DNA from: DATMER01 sp034667225
GTDB taxonomy: Bacteria; Acidobacteriota; Thermoanaerobaculia; Multivoradales; UBA5704
NCBI GenBank assembly: GCA_034667225.1
Contig: JAXDKG010000001.1
Span: 124,001 to 188,000, forward strand
Direction of reading: 5' to 3'
Length of the DNA: 64,000 nt
Below, piece by piece: positions 55,795 through 64,000 of this stretch. The notes under the pieces were generated by a model that worked only from the letters and a program-made list of their open reading frames with translations, was not told the origin of the DNA and did no database searches. The translations under genes were made by a program, and so were the position numbers. The stretch's first letter is position 1. Each line of letters opens with the position of its first letter.

Positions 55795-55901
55795 GGGGTT
55801 CCTCCCTGGCAGAACTTCAGTGTACGCGAGTCAATGATCGATGTCGATCCGATAGAGATAACCGGGCCGGGGCGCGAACCCCGGCCCGCTTCAGGCAGGC
55901 C

Positions 55902-56864
55902 TCAGTTCGGGACGGGGCCGCGCCAAGCCATGTCGAGGATCTCCCGCCGCCACACTTCGCGGCCGGTCGTCAATTCCACGGCGCGGATGCGGAGCGGACG
56001 GTCGACCATCTTCTCCCCCTCGAGACGGCTCGAAGGCTGGGCGACGTGGATCAGCCGCGTGCCGGCCACCGCGAACGGGGCCATCGACGCCTCGGCGCGC
56101 AGGGTGCCGAGCACGTTGCCCTTCGCATCCGAGATCGTCCACTGGTAGGGAAGGGCCGCGGCGTCGTCCACGAGACGGCTGGCGAGCACGTAGCGGCCGT
56201 CGGCGGAAGTGTACCGGCTCTCCGCCGCTCCCGGCGCAGACAGGCTCATGGCCACCGCCGGACGCGCGATCTGTCCAGCCTTCGCGGCAGACAGGCTTCC
56301 GGCCTGGGGGTCGAAGAGAGCGGTGCCCCGCGGGCTGCCCTGACGGCTTTCCGCCGAGGCCTCCAGCACTTGGCCGAACTGCTGCTCCCGCCTCGTGGGC
56401 AGGCCCGAAAACTCCTCGGTCTCCCAGGCGATGAGAACGCCGCCCTGCGACGGCATGGCCGTGACGTGGAACGACTGCTGGAGCGTCTCGGCGACCTCGG
56501 CCCGCACGCCCTCGGGCATCTGGATGTCGGCCCTGGAGCTCAGGAGCCCGCCGCGGACGCCGAGCGCCACGATGCGCAGCTCGCCGTTGTCGCCGGGCCT
56601 GGCCTGGGCGACGAGGAGGTTGCCCGCGAGGGCGAGCGGACGCTCGCCGGCGGCGGAGTGCCAGAGCGCGGTCCCGCGCTGGAGGTCCAGGGCCTGGATC
56701 CCTCCTTGCGGGTGCATGACGTAGGCGACGGAGCGGGCGGTGTCGATCACCACGCCGTCGCGAAGGGAGACGCCTGCCTTCGGCGCCGGAGCGGCGAAAG
56801 CGGAGGCGGCGAGAAATATGGCGAGCAGCCCCCCGGCAAGGGCGGGCGCGGTGCGGGTCTTCAT
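55902..56864 (-). CDS. Secreted PQQ-like beta-propeller protein
   Basis: A 320-residue protein. Start at the ATG of MKTRTAPALAGGLLAIFLAA, with GGAG upstream; signal peptide ends AFAAPA. The mature protein shows blade repeats of PQQ-type propellers such as GIQALDLQRGTALWHSAAGE and RAVELTTGREVWRREIL, but lacks enzyme residues for alcohol dehydrogenase. It is probably a periplasmic structural or BamB-like protein. It follows the BNR-repeat gene on the same strand, 43 bp away. Confidence 0.75.
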   Translation of the reverse strand: MKTRTAPALAGGLLAIFLAASAFAAPAPKAGVSLRDGVVIDTARSVAYVMHPQGGIQALDLQRGTALWHSAAGERPLALAGNLLVAQARPGDNGELRIVALGVRGGLLSSRADIQMPEGVRAEVAETLQQSFHVTAMPSQGGVLIAWETEEFSGLPTRREQQFGQVLEASAESRQGSPRGTALFDPQAGSLSAAKAGQIARPAVAMSLSAPGAAESRYTSADGRYVLASRLVDDAAALPYQWTISDAKGNVLGTLRAEASMAPFAVAGTRLIHVAQPSSRLEGEKMVDRPLRIRAVELTTGREVWRREILDMAWRGPVPN

Positions 56865-56907
56865 GATTCGTTCTCCGTAAAGTTCGTTCCGTTGCATGGC
56901 TTTCCTC

Positions 56908-59361
56908 CTACTCCGCCAGCAGGGTGGCGAGGCCGACGTTGCTCAGGGTCCAGGCGCCGCGGCCGAGCAGGCCCGCGACGAGCTTGTCCGACTGCGCCTC
57001 GTAGCGCAGGTCGAGGACCGGGGCCGTGGGCATGGAGCCGCCGAGCAGGTTCCAGGAGGCGTAGCCGTCGCGCGACGACGCCAGGTAGATCCCGCGGTTG
57101 GTGCCGACCGCCAGCGCGTCGCCCTGCAGGGTGTGGATGAAAGCCGCCGAGCGCAGGGTCGAAGGCTCGAAGTCGCCGATGTCGCCGGTGACGTTCGTCC
57201 AGGTCGCCCCGGCGTCCGTGGTGCGGTAGATGGCGCTCGCGTCCACGACGAAGGCATGGTTGCCGTCGTTCGGATCGATGGTGATCGCTCCGATCGGGCG
57301 CGTTCCGGGATAGGAGAGCGACTGGACCAGCGGCGCCGGCGGCGGAGCGGTCCGCACGAAGAGCTTCCTGCCCGGGAAGACAGCCGGCTGGTTGGAGCCG
57401 CCGACGTAGAGCGCGTTGGGGTTGTTCAGCGAGCCGTAGGCGACTCCCTGGAGGCCGATGCTGTTGGCGCGGACGCCCGGCGCGATGGCGCGGATCGTCT
57501 CGCCGCGGTCGAGCGACTCATAGACGCCGTTCTGGCCGCCGATGACGAGCCGGAGCTGGTTGCCGGCGCTCAGGCGCAGCGGGGTGTAGAACTGCCTCAC
57601 CAGCGCGGGGCCGCCGTCGAGCACGATGAGCGGCAGGAACCGGACGCCGAGGAAAACGTTCGCGGCATTCCAGGTGCTGCGGTTCACGTTGCGCAGGAAG
57701 TTCACGCTGCTGTAGCGGACCGAGCGGCCGATCCCCGCCTGCGTCGTGTTGTCCACGTCCACATCGCCGCCGTCGCCATAGAGAAGGAAGTCCCACTCCA
57801 CGTCGCCGGGCGCGAGCTGGTAGGCGAGGTCGTTGTCGTGGTTGCCGGCGAGCAGGGTGCCGGTGTTGTTGTCCAGGTCGAGGTCGTGGATCTCGGTGAT
57901 CTGCAGGTTGCCGTTCATCGAGAACCAGTCGCCGGTGCCGCTGCGCGGAAGCGTGCGCCTGTACACGCCGCCGTCATCGCCCTCGAGCAGGTTGCCGGCG
58001 GCGTCGAACGCCATCTCGCGCGAATCCACGTGAGGAGCGCTGCCGCTGGCCGTGCCGCCCCCGGCCGCGCCGAGGACGTTCGAGTGCGTGATGTGGGCCC
58101 ACTGGCTGCCGGCGGGCTTGCTGGCGTCGCCGCGGAAGAGGCGGCCCCAGAAGCCGGTCGAGCCGATCGAGTTGGGGAAGATGCGGGCGCCGAAGTCATC
58201 GGCCTCGTTGCGCGCCGGCTGGCGGTCGCCGCCGATGTAGACGAGGTTCGCGTTCGTCGGGTCCGCGGTGAGCGACAGGTGGAAGTCGCCCTGGCCGCCG
58301 GGATGGATGCCGATCGGCACGCCGTTCTCGATCGTCACCGGCATATCCATCTGCACCCAGGTCGCGCCGCCGTCGCCGGAGCGGAACACCGCGGCGAGCA
58401 CGAAGTCGTTGACGATCGCGGCGTAGACGTTGTTGTGCCGGCCGGCCGCGAGCTCGATGTTGGTGGTGACGCCGGTCTGGAGATACGCGTCGACCGCCGG
58501 GGTGCTCACCTTGGTCCACGTCTCGCCGAGGTTGTCGCTGCGGTAGAGGCCGTTGTTGCCGCCGGCCTGATCGGCGAAGATCACGCTGGTGTACAGGCGG
58601 TTCAGGTTCACGGGGTCGCCCGCGAGGTCATGGCTGAGGCCGCCCGGCAGGCCGGTGGCCGCGCCGTTGCCCTGCGAGATCTGGGTCCACGTGTTGCCGT
58701 GGTTCTTGCTGCGGAAGATGCCCACGTAGGGGAAGTCGAAGGGCGCCGCGAAATCCACGGACACCACGATCTCCTTGCCCTTGCCACGCACGGCGATGCC
58801 CGAGAAGCTCTTGTCGAGCAGGTCGCCGTGGCCGTCGAGCTGCTTCCACTTGTTGCCGGCGTCGTTGGAGTACAGCAGGCCCGAGAGGTCGCCGTTGACG
58901 CCGTAGGCGCTGTATACGCCGGGGCCGACCACCAGCGTCTCGTGCTTGGGATCGGTGGGATCGAGCTCCATGGCGCCGACCGACTGCGACGCTTCGTCGT
59001 CGGTCAGGTGCTGCCAGGTCGGCCTCACGGCGGTGGCGTTGTAGGTCACCCACACGCCGCCGTTGACTGCGCCGATGTAGAGGATGTCGGCATTGACCGG
59101 GTGCGGCGCCAGCGCGTGGACCGCGCCGACGACTCCGCCATCCGGCGCGGCGGTTCCCGGCTGGTTGGTCAGGTCGCCGAGGACCGGGGCGGGACCCTGG
59201 GGGTCCCAGGCGCCGCCGATGGCGTTCTTGTTCTTCGCGCCCGCCGGCTGGACGGAGGCGATCATCGCGGTGGCCAGAAGCGCGACGGCCAGCAGGCGCG
59301 AGGCGGATCTCGGGGACAACGGGTTGGTTTGGAGCAAGATTTTCCTCCTGGACAGAGTCAT
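56908..59361 (-). CDS. Large secreted BNR/sortilin-like beta-propeller protein
   Basis: An 817-residue exported protein, start at ATG 59361 (MTLSRRKILLQTNPLSP) with AAGGAA upstream; the signal ends QPAGAKNKN. The body is a chain of Asp-box/BNR repeats of the type S-x-D-x-G-x-T-W, e.g. YSNDAGNKWKQLDG, SKNHGNTWTQIS, SDNLGETWTKV, SGDGGATWVQMD, TTDAGATWTNV. Such six- to ten-bladed propellers occur in sialidases and xyloglucan- or photosystem-assembly-like proteins; catalytic sialidase residues were not seen. It probably binds surface glycans or protein, and its role is unknown. It heads a two-gene unit with the PQQ-like protein. Confidence 0.8.
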   Translation of the reverse strand: MTLSRRKILLQTNPLSPRSASRLLAVALLATAMIASVQPAGAKNKNAIGGAWDPQGPAPVLGDLTNQPGTAAPDGGVVGAVHALAPHPVNADILYIGAVNGGVWVTYNATAVRPTWQHLTDDEASQSVGAMELDPTDPKHETLVVGPGVYSAYGVNGDLSGLLYSNDAGNKWKQLDGHGDLLDKSFSGIAVRGKGKEIVVSVDFAAPFDFPYVGIFRSKNHGNTWTQISQGNGAATGLPGGLSHDLAGDPVNLNRLYTSVIFADQAGGNNGLYRSDNLGETWTKVSTPAVDAYLQTGVTTNIELAAGRHNNVYAAIVNDFVLAAVFRSGDGGATWVQMDMPVTIENGVPIGIHPGGQGDFHLSLTADPTNANLVYIGGDRQPARNEADDFGARIFPNSIGSTGFWGRLFRGDASKPAGSQWAHITHSNVLGAAGGGTASGSAPHVDSREMAFDAAGNLLEGDDGGVYRRTLPRSGTGDWFSMNGNLQITEIHDLDLDNNTGTLLAGNHDNDLAYQLAPGDVEWDFLLYGDGGDVDVDNTTQAGIGRSVRYSSVNFLRNVNRSTWNAANVFLGVRFLPLIVLDGGPALVRQFYTPLRLSAGNQLRLVIGGQNGVYESLDRGETIRAIAPGVRANSIGLQGVAYGSLNNPNALYVGGSNQPAVFPGRKLFVRTAPPPAPLVQSLSYPGTRPIGAITIDPNDGNHAFVVDASAIYRTTDAGATWTNVTGDIGDFEPSTLRSAAFIHTLQGDALAVGTNRGIYLASSRDGYASWNLLGGSMPTAPVLDLRYEAQSDKLVAGLLGRGAWTLSNVGLATLLAE

Positions 59362-59564
59362 ACAAGAGTTCCTTTCAAGACCGAATCGCATGGACCTACT
59401 GGGGTTCCTGCAGTGAGGAAGTGTCACCAGAAGCTCGAAGCGGGACTCCCAAGAATAGCTCTTATGGCGAAGAATGCAAACCCTTCAGAAGGATATATAC
59501 CAAAGAGGATAGATTGCCCCCAAAGTCACGCATCAACATGCGTACCGCGCCGCGATGAAAGGTT

Positions 59565-59690
59565 CTACTCTCTCTTCAACGGTCGGGCGGGGGAGGCTCC
59601 TCGGAGGTTTGCTCTGAGGGCTTGATATCGAGGGAGTTTTGGAGGGAACAAGAGGGGAGCCGAAGTCGGCTCCCCTCTTGTCGTTTGCAA
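59565..59690 (+). ncRNA. Putative small RNA or repeat element, copy 2, ending in a hairpin
   Basis: The 5' part (TACTCTCTCTTCAACGGTCG, then GGCTCCTCGGAGGTTTGCTC) matches the element at 50690-50886 with a few substitutions and a 1-nt gap. The end is a perfect 14-bp stem (59649-59662 and 59667-59680) with a 4-nt loop, then TCGTTTG. No plus-strand gene feeds it. The hairpin is also 17 bp beyond the formate dehydrogenase operon end and could terminate that operon on the minus strand. The rest of the 336-bp gap from 59362 appears empty. Confidence 0.45.
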
Positions 59691-59697
59691 GGTTTTC

Positions 59698-60681
59698 CTA
59701 CTCCCGCTTGAGGTTCACGAACTCCCAGCCGAAGCGGCCCTTGATGCAGAGATGGCCGCGGGTGACGTCGTGATCGATCGGGGAGGTGACCTTGACGATC
59801 TTCTCGTCCTGGACGTGGACCGTGAGGGTGCAGCCCACGCCGCAGTAGGGGCAGATGGTGTCGGTCTCGGTCTGGCGGGGCTCGTCCCAGGTGCCTGCCT
59901 TCCGCATGTCGTGCTCGCTCTTGAACATCAGGGCGCCGGTCGGGCAGACGCCGATGCAGTTGCCGCAGTAGACGCAGGCCGAGCTGGGAAGCGGCACGTC
60001 GTACTCGGTCGAGATGCGCGCCTCGAAGCCGCGGCCCGCGACCGCGATCGCGAAGGTGTTCTGGGCGTCCTCGCCGCAGGCCTCCACGCACTTGTAGCAG
60101 AGGATGCACTTCGAGTAGTCCCGCACGTAGAGGTCGTTGTCGATCTTGACCGGCTGCTCGACGTTCGCGGCGCAGACCCCCTCGGGAGAGTGATGATGTC
60201 CGGGCCGGGCGGCGTCGCGCTCTCCCGGTCCGTTGGGCGGGGCCGGCGGTCCGAAGCGGGCGGGCTCGGCTTCATACGTCTTCATGTAGGCCAGGAGCTG
60301 CGGCGCGGTGGAGACGTCCACCGAGGAGGAGAGCAGCTCCAGCACGAGGCGGCGGCTCAGGCGCACGCGCTCGGAGTCGGTCTTCACCACCATGCCCGGC
60401 TCGGCCTTGCGCGAGCAGGCCGGGATCAGCGTACGCGCCCCTTCCAGCTCGACCACGCAGACGCGGCAGACGTTGACGGGCGTCAGATTCTCCAGGTAGC
60501 AGAGCGTGGGCGTCTCGATCCCGAGCTGCCGAGCCGCATCGAGCAGTGTGGCCCCCTCGGGCACGGCCACTTTCTCGCCGTCGATGGTCAGCTCGACCGT
60601 GTTGCGCACGCGCGGCGGCGGGATGACCGGAAGGGGTCCGCGCGGGACCGGAATCTGGGGATCGGGAGCGGGCTGCGTCAT
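59698..60681 (-). CDS. NAD-dependent formate dehydrogenase: ferredoxin and Fe4S4 part of the large subunit
   Basis: A 327-residue iron-sulfur protein, last gene of the operon; ATG at 60681 with AGGAGAAG upstream. Order: ferredoxin-type [2Fe-2S] domain (TLCYLENLTPVNVCRVCVVE, about residues 30-110); two [4Fe-4S] motifs (CILCYKCVEAC and CVYCGNCIGVCPTGAL); and the molybdopterin N-terminal Fe4S4 domain (ICPYCGVGCTLTVHVQ, GHLCIKGRFGWEF) at the end, stopping at NLKRE. In FdsA/NuoG-type subunits these continue into the catalytic molybdopterin domain, which is absent here. The His-Cys3 cluster motif between the ferredoxin and 4Fe-4S parts is also missing. It probably carries electrons from the catalytic subunit to the NuoEF-like fusion. 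Confidence 0.85.
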   Translation of the reverse strand: MTQPAPDPQIPVPRGPLPVIPPPRVRNTVELTIDGEKVAVPEGATLLDAARQLGIETPTLCYLENLTPVNVCRVCVVELEGARTLIPACSRKAEPGMVVKTDSERVRLSRRLVLELLSSSVDVSTAPQLLAYMKTYEAEPARFGPPAPPNGPGERDAARPGHHHSPEGVCAANVEQPVKIDNDLYVRDYSKCILCYKCVEACGEDAQNTFAIAVAGRGFEARISTEYDVPLPSSACVYCGNCIGVCPTGALMFKSEHDMRKAGTWDEPRQTETDTICPYCGVGCTLTVHVQDEKIVKVTSPIDHDVTRGHLCIKGRFGWEFVNLKRE

Positions 60682-62432
60682 CTCTTCTCCTGCAAAATCG
60701 GAAATCTGGCGAGAGCCGACTCGATGGCGCTCGATGCGGTCTGGCCCAGGCCGCAGATGGAAGCGTCGCGCATCACCTGGCCCAGCTCCTTGAGCAGAGA
60801 CAGCTCCTGCCCCACGGAGCCGAACGGCCGGTCGTTCGCGAGCCGGTGGAGGACCTCCTCCTGGCGCACGGTGCCGACCCGGCAGGGCACGCACTGGCCG
60901 CAGGACTCGTCGCGGAAGAACTGCGCGATGCGCCGGAGGACCAGCCGCAGGTCGACGGTATCGTCGAACGGCATGATCACGCCCGAGCCCAGGGACGCGC
61001 CGATGGCGCGCGTGCCCTCGAAGGTGAGCGGCACGTCGATCTGGTCGGGCGTGATGAAGGCGCCGGCCGCACCGCCGAGCAGGATGGCCTGGAGACGCCC
61101 GGTGACTCCCCCGGCCATTTCCAGCACTTCCCGCAGGGTGACTCCGAAGGGCACCTCGTAGACGCCGGGCCTCCGCACGTGGCCGGAGAGGCAGAAGAGC
61201 TTGGGGCCGGTGGAGCGCTCGGTGCCGATTGCGGCGAAGGCCTTGCCGCCCTCGAGGACGATCGGCAGCACGTTCACCAGGGTCTCGACGTTGTTGATCG
61301 CCGTCGGCTGGCCGAAGAGGCCCACCTGGGTCGGGAACGGCGGCTTGTTGCGCGGCTCGCCGCGGTAGCCTTCGAGCGAGTTGAGGAGCGCCGTCTCCTC
61401 GCCGCAGATGTAGGCCCCGGCGCCGCGCCGCAGCTCGATGTCGAAGCGGACGCCGTCGCCCAGGATGTCCGTCCCCAGGAAGCCGCGCTCGCGGCAGCGC
61501 CGGATCGCATTGTCGAGGAGGTCGGTCGCCAGCGGATACTCGCCCCGGATGTAGAGATAGCCCCTCTCGCAGCCGGTGGCGAAGCCCGCGATGATCATGG
61601 ATTCGATCAGGGAGTAGGGATCGCCCTCCATGAGGACCCGGTCCTTGAACGTGCCCGGCTCGGACTCGTCGGCATTGCAGACGAGGTAGCGAGGAAGGGG
61701 AGCGGAGCGCATGCCCAGCCACTTCTGTCCGGTGGGAAAGGCGGCGCCGCCCCGGCCCACGAGCTTGGCCTCGATCACTTCGCCGATGACCCGGTCGGGG
61801 CCCATCTCAAAGGCGCGGCGCAGGGCCAGGAAGCCTCCCGCGGCGCGGTAGTCGTCCAGGCTCCAGGGATCGATCTGGCCGATCCGGCGGAGCAGGGTCA
61901 GGCCCGGCTGGCCCATCTGGGGCACCGAGGCCGCGAGGTGGACAGCAGGGACGTCAAGGACACCAGGGACAGCAAGGACGGATTCCACGGTGGCCGGGGC
62001 CAGGGAGATCTCCCGCGGAGGTTTGCCGGCGACGGTGACCAGCGCGGCGGGCGCTCGCTCGCAGTAACCCAGGCACGGGCTGCGATGCCAGGCCACGCCT
62101 GACTGTGCCACCTGGGAGCAGAGCGCTTCGGCACCGCGGAACTGGCAGCCGATGTCGTCGCAGACGTGGATCGCTACCGGTGGGTGCGGTCGCGTCTGGA
62201 ACATGGCGTAGAAGTCGGCCACTCCAAAGGCATCGGCCGGGGGCACGTCCAGCGCGCGGCAGGCATGGTTCAGGGCCCCCGGGCTGATCCAGCCCACCCG
62301 GCCCTGGATCGCGTGAAGGACGGGGAGGAGGTACTGCCGCAGATCTCCCTGAGGAGACTGCGAGGAGAGACAGGCGTCGATCGCCTCTCTCTCCTCTATC
62401 GTGGGCTGGTCGTCTGTGAAATGAAGATCCAT
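60678..62432 (-). CDS. NuoE-NuoF fusion, NADH-binding diaphorase subunit of formate dehydrogenase
   Basis: A 584-residue fusion. Residues 1-165: NuoE/FdsG thioredoxin-like [2Fe-2S] domain with CDDIGC and SPCLGYC. Residues about 180-584: NuoF/FdsB with NADH site GRGGAAFPTGQKW, FMN region CNADESEPGTFKDR, GEETALLNSLEGYRGEPR, and the [4Fe-4S] ESCGQCVPCRVGT plus final Cys in ASICGLGQ. It passes electrons from the formate site to NAD+ (or back). It directly abuts the catalytic gene upstream and overlaps the next gene by 4 bp (ATGA). The linker DNA near 61940-61990 has AGGGAC/CAAGGAC short repeats. Confidence 0.93.
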   Translation of the reverse strand: MDLHFTDDQPTIEEREAIDACLSSQSPQGDLRQYLLPVLHAIQGRVGWISPGALNHACRALDVPPADAFGVADFYAMFQTRPHPPVAIHVCDDIGCQFRGAEALCSQVAQSGVAWHRSPCLGYCERAPAALVTVAGKPPREISLAPATVESVLAVPGVLDVPAVHLAASVPQMGQPGLTLLRRIGQIDPWSLDDYRAAGGFLALRRAFEMGPDRVIGEVIEAKLVGRGGAAFPTGQKWLGMRSAPLPRYLVCNADESEPGTFKDRVLMEGDPYSLIESMIIAGFATGCERGYLYIRGEYPLATDLLDNAIRRCRERGFLGTDILGDGVRFDIELRRGAGAYICGEETALLNSLEGYRGEPRNKPPFPTQVGLFGQPTAINNVETLVNVLPIVLEGGKAFAAIGTERSTGPKLFCLSGHVRRPGVYEVPFGVTLREVLEMAGGVTGRLQAILLGGAAGAFITPDQIDVPLTFEGTRAIGASLGSGVIMPFDDTVDLRLVLRRIAQFFRDESCGQCVPCRVGTVRQEEVLHRLANDRPFGSVGQELSLLKELGQVMRDASICGLGQTASSAIESALARFPILQEKR

Positions 62433-64000
62433 CTAGGCAGTTACCGCCTCGGCCGTCTCCGCCATGGCGGCGGGGCGTCGCACGGGCTCGATCCGGATTG
62501 CGGCGGCCTTGAACTCCGACGTGCCGGACTGCGGGTCCTGGGCATCGACGGTCAGCTCGTTGGTGGCCACCTGGTCGGGGAAGTGGAAGGTCATGAAGGC
62601 GAGGCCGGGCCGCAAGCCCTCGTCGAGGCGGACCGGCGCGAGCACCGACCCGCGCGGAGATACAACCCGCACGATCTCGCCCGGGGTAACCCCCAGGTGC
62701 AGGGCGTCGTCAGGATGGAGGTCGATGGTCTCGCCCTGGCGCATCGGCGACGAGTAGAGCCCCGTCTGCACGCCGGTGTTGTAGGAATCCAGCCGGCGTC
62801 CCGTGGTCAGGCGGATGGGGAATTCCTCGGAGAGCCCCTCGACCGGCGGGTCGTCGTCTACGCAGGCGAACGGCGCCAAGGGGCCGACGACCGGCCGCTG
62901 CCAGAGACGGCCATGGAGGTAGCTCTCCCCCGGATGCGCCTCGTCGTAGCAGGGCCACTGCAGGCCGTCCATCTCCTCCAGCCTCTGGTAGGACATGCCC
63001 GCGTGCGCCGGGCTGAGCAGGCGCAGCTCGTTCCAGATCTCCTCGGCGCTAGGGTTGCCCAGGTCGTGTCCCAGGCGGCGGGAGAGCTCGCAGAGGATTT
63101 CCATGTCGTCGCGCACGCCCCGCGGGGGAGCCAGGGCGCGGCGCACGCGCTGCACGCGGCGCTCGCTGTTCGTCACCGTGCCCTCGGACTCGCACCAGCC
63201 GGCCGCGGCGGGAAACACCACATCCGCCAGCTCGGCGGTGCCGGTCATGACCATGTCCTGCACGACCAGGATGTCCAGCCCCTTGAGCAGGCTGATGGCG
63301 CGGTGCTGGTCGGCCTCGGAGTGGGCGGGATTCTCGCCGATGACGTAGAGCGCACTCAGATCGCCATGCTCCATGGCCTCGAACATGCCGCTCAGAGTCC
63401 AGCCTTTCTTTGGCGGGATGGGCACGCCCCAGACGCGCTCGAAGTTGCCGCGCAGCTCGGCGTTCTCCACGTGCTGGAACCCGGGCAGGCGGTCGGGCAG
63501 GGCGCCCATGTCGCCGCCCCCCTGCACGTTGTTCTGTCCGCGGAGGGGATTGACGCCGGAGCCGTAGCGCCCCACGTGCCCGGTGAGCAGCGCGAGGTTG
63601 ATCAGGGAGCGGACGTTGTCCACGCCATTGTGGTGCTCGGTGATGCCGAGGGTCCAGCAGATCTGGGCGCGGTCGGCGCGGGCGTAGGCATGGGCCATCT
63701 CGCGGATGACCTCCGCGGGAATGCCGGTGACCGCTTCGGCCGATGCGAGCGTGTAGGGCTCGACGTGCCGGCGGAAGTCCTCGAAGCCACTGGTGGCGTT
63801 CTCGATAAAGCTGCGGTTCTCCAGCCCTGCGGCCAGGATTTCCCGGGCTACTGCGTTGGCCAGCGCGACGTCGGAGCCCACGTGCAGAGGGAGATGCCGC
63901 ACGGCCCAGCGGGCAGACGAAGTCTTACGGGGATCCACGACGAACAGACGGGCGCCGTTGTGGATGCCCTTGAGCACGTGGTGGAAGTAGATCGGATGCG
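62433..64000 (-). CDS. Formate dehydrogenase catalytic (molybdopterin) subunit, C-terminal part, truncated by window end
   Basis: The open frame runs past the right edge: before LKGIHNGARLFVVDPRKT the frame reads HPIYFHHV, the normal sequence of FdhA proteins, so the start lies outside. Visible parts: HLPLHVGSDVALANAVAREI, LGITEHHNGVDNVRSLINLA, GRYGSGVNPLRGQNNVQGGGD, QDMVMTGTAELADVVFPAA, and the C-terminal molydopterin-dinucleotide-binding domain (RLTTGRRLDSYNTGVQT, TGEIVRVVSPRGSV-like GEIVRVVSPRGSV). It oxidises formate or reduces CO2 at a Mo/W-bisMGD site; the catalytic Cys/Sec is outside the window. It abuts the NuoEF fusion with no gap. Confidence 0.92.
   Translation of the reverse strand, partial: HPIYFHHVLKGIHNGARLFVVDPRKTSSARWAVRHLPLHVGSDVALANAVAREILAAGLENRSFIENATSGFEDFRRHVEPYTLASAEAVTGIPAEVIREMAHAYARADRAQICWTLGITEHHNGVDNVRSLINLALLTGHVGRYGSGVNPLRGQNNVQGGGDMGALPDRLPGFQHVENAELRGNFERVWGVPIPPKKGWTLSGMFEAMEHGDLSALYVIGENPAHSEADQHRAISLLKGLDILVVQDMVMTGTAELADVVFPAAAGWCESEGTVTNSERRVQRVRRALAPPRGVRDDMEILCELSRRLGHDLGNPSAEEIWNELRLLSPAHAGMSYQRLEEMDGLQWPCYDEAHPGESYLHGRLWQRPVVGPLAPFACVDDDPPVEGLSEEFPIRLTTGRRLDSYNTGVQTGLYSSPMRQGETIDLHPDDALHLGVTPGEIVRVVSPRGSVLAPVRLDEGLRPGLAFMTFHFPDQVATNELTVDAQDPQSGTSEFKAAAIRIEPVRRPAAMAETAEAVTA

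Overview
The window is GC-rich, gene-dense chromosomal DNA of a diderm, probably aerobic or facultative heterotroph. An Oar-type TonB-dependent receptor with an N-terminal carboxypeptidase-regulatory domain, a DUF4388/PATAN protein, a propeller-type hybrid sensor kinase, BNR-repeat secreted proteins, a FIMAH-domain pullulanase and many dispersed hairpin repeats together suggest Acidobacteriota (Thermoanaerobaculia-like) or a related lineage. This placement is inference from gene content; no rRNA or tRNA gene was recognised.

Layout. 1-7.9 kb: end of a transglutaminase-like protein, a DUF885 peptidase, a GT39-type membrane glycosyltransferase, a small unknown protein, and a beta-barrel protein divergent from a TonB receptor. 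8.2-11.3 kb: one large gene joining a calcineurin-like phosphoesterase, a STAND/NB-ARC NTPase and TPRs, enclosed by inverted repeats; it looks like an accessory (defence-type) gene. 11.6-14.8 kb: oxidative pentose-phosphate operon gnd-zwf-pgl. 15.0-24.0 kb: a histone-H1-like protein and a polysaccharide locus (polyprenyl glycosylphosphotransferase, four GT4 glycosyltransferases, a membrane glycosyltransferase-like protein). 24.2-34.5 kb: housekeeping genes (beta-helix protein, alkyladenine glycosylase, DUF4388 protein, dCTP deaminase, GlpX, acyl-CoA dehydrogenase, CPBP protease, RsbW/RsbV-like pair, polyprenyl synthase, ExbB-like channel), then an exactly phased 20-bp repeat array.

34.5-50.3 kb: secreted pullulanase and an esterase, then a putative RiPP locus: cyclase/AAA/TPR regulator, 79-aa candidate precursor, YcaO, TfuA, followed by a propeller histidine kinase and its NarL-type regulator. 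A methyltransferase and a decayed VapBC module follow. 50.9-64 kb: a sulfite-oxidase-like molybdoenzyme with its cytochrome b; tryptophanase next to a flavin-dependent halogenase-like enzyme (possible haloindole route); a STAS-like protein, a PQQ-propeller protein and a large BNR-repeat secreted protein; and a NAD-dependent formate dehydrogenase operon whose large subunit appears split, with its catalytic gene running off the right edge.

Repeats stand out: three copies of a hairpin element with identical ends (20.7, 25.6, 32.7 kb), a nested palindrome at 3.6 kb, a 41-bp tandem triplet at 7.9 kb, inverted repeats around the STAND gene, the 20-bp array at 33.7 kb, and a duplicated element ending in a terminator-like hairpin (50.7 and 59.6 kb) that may be an unannotated small RNA.
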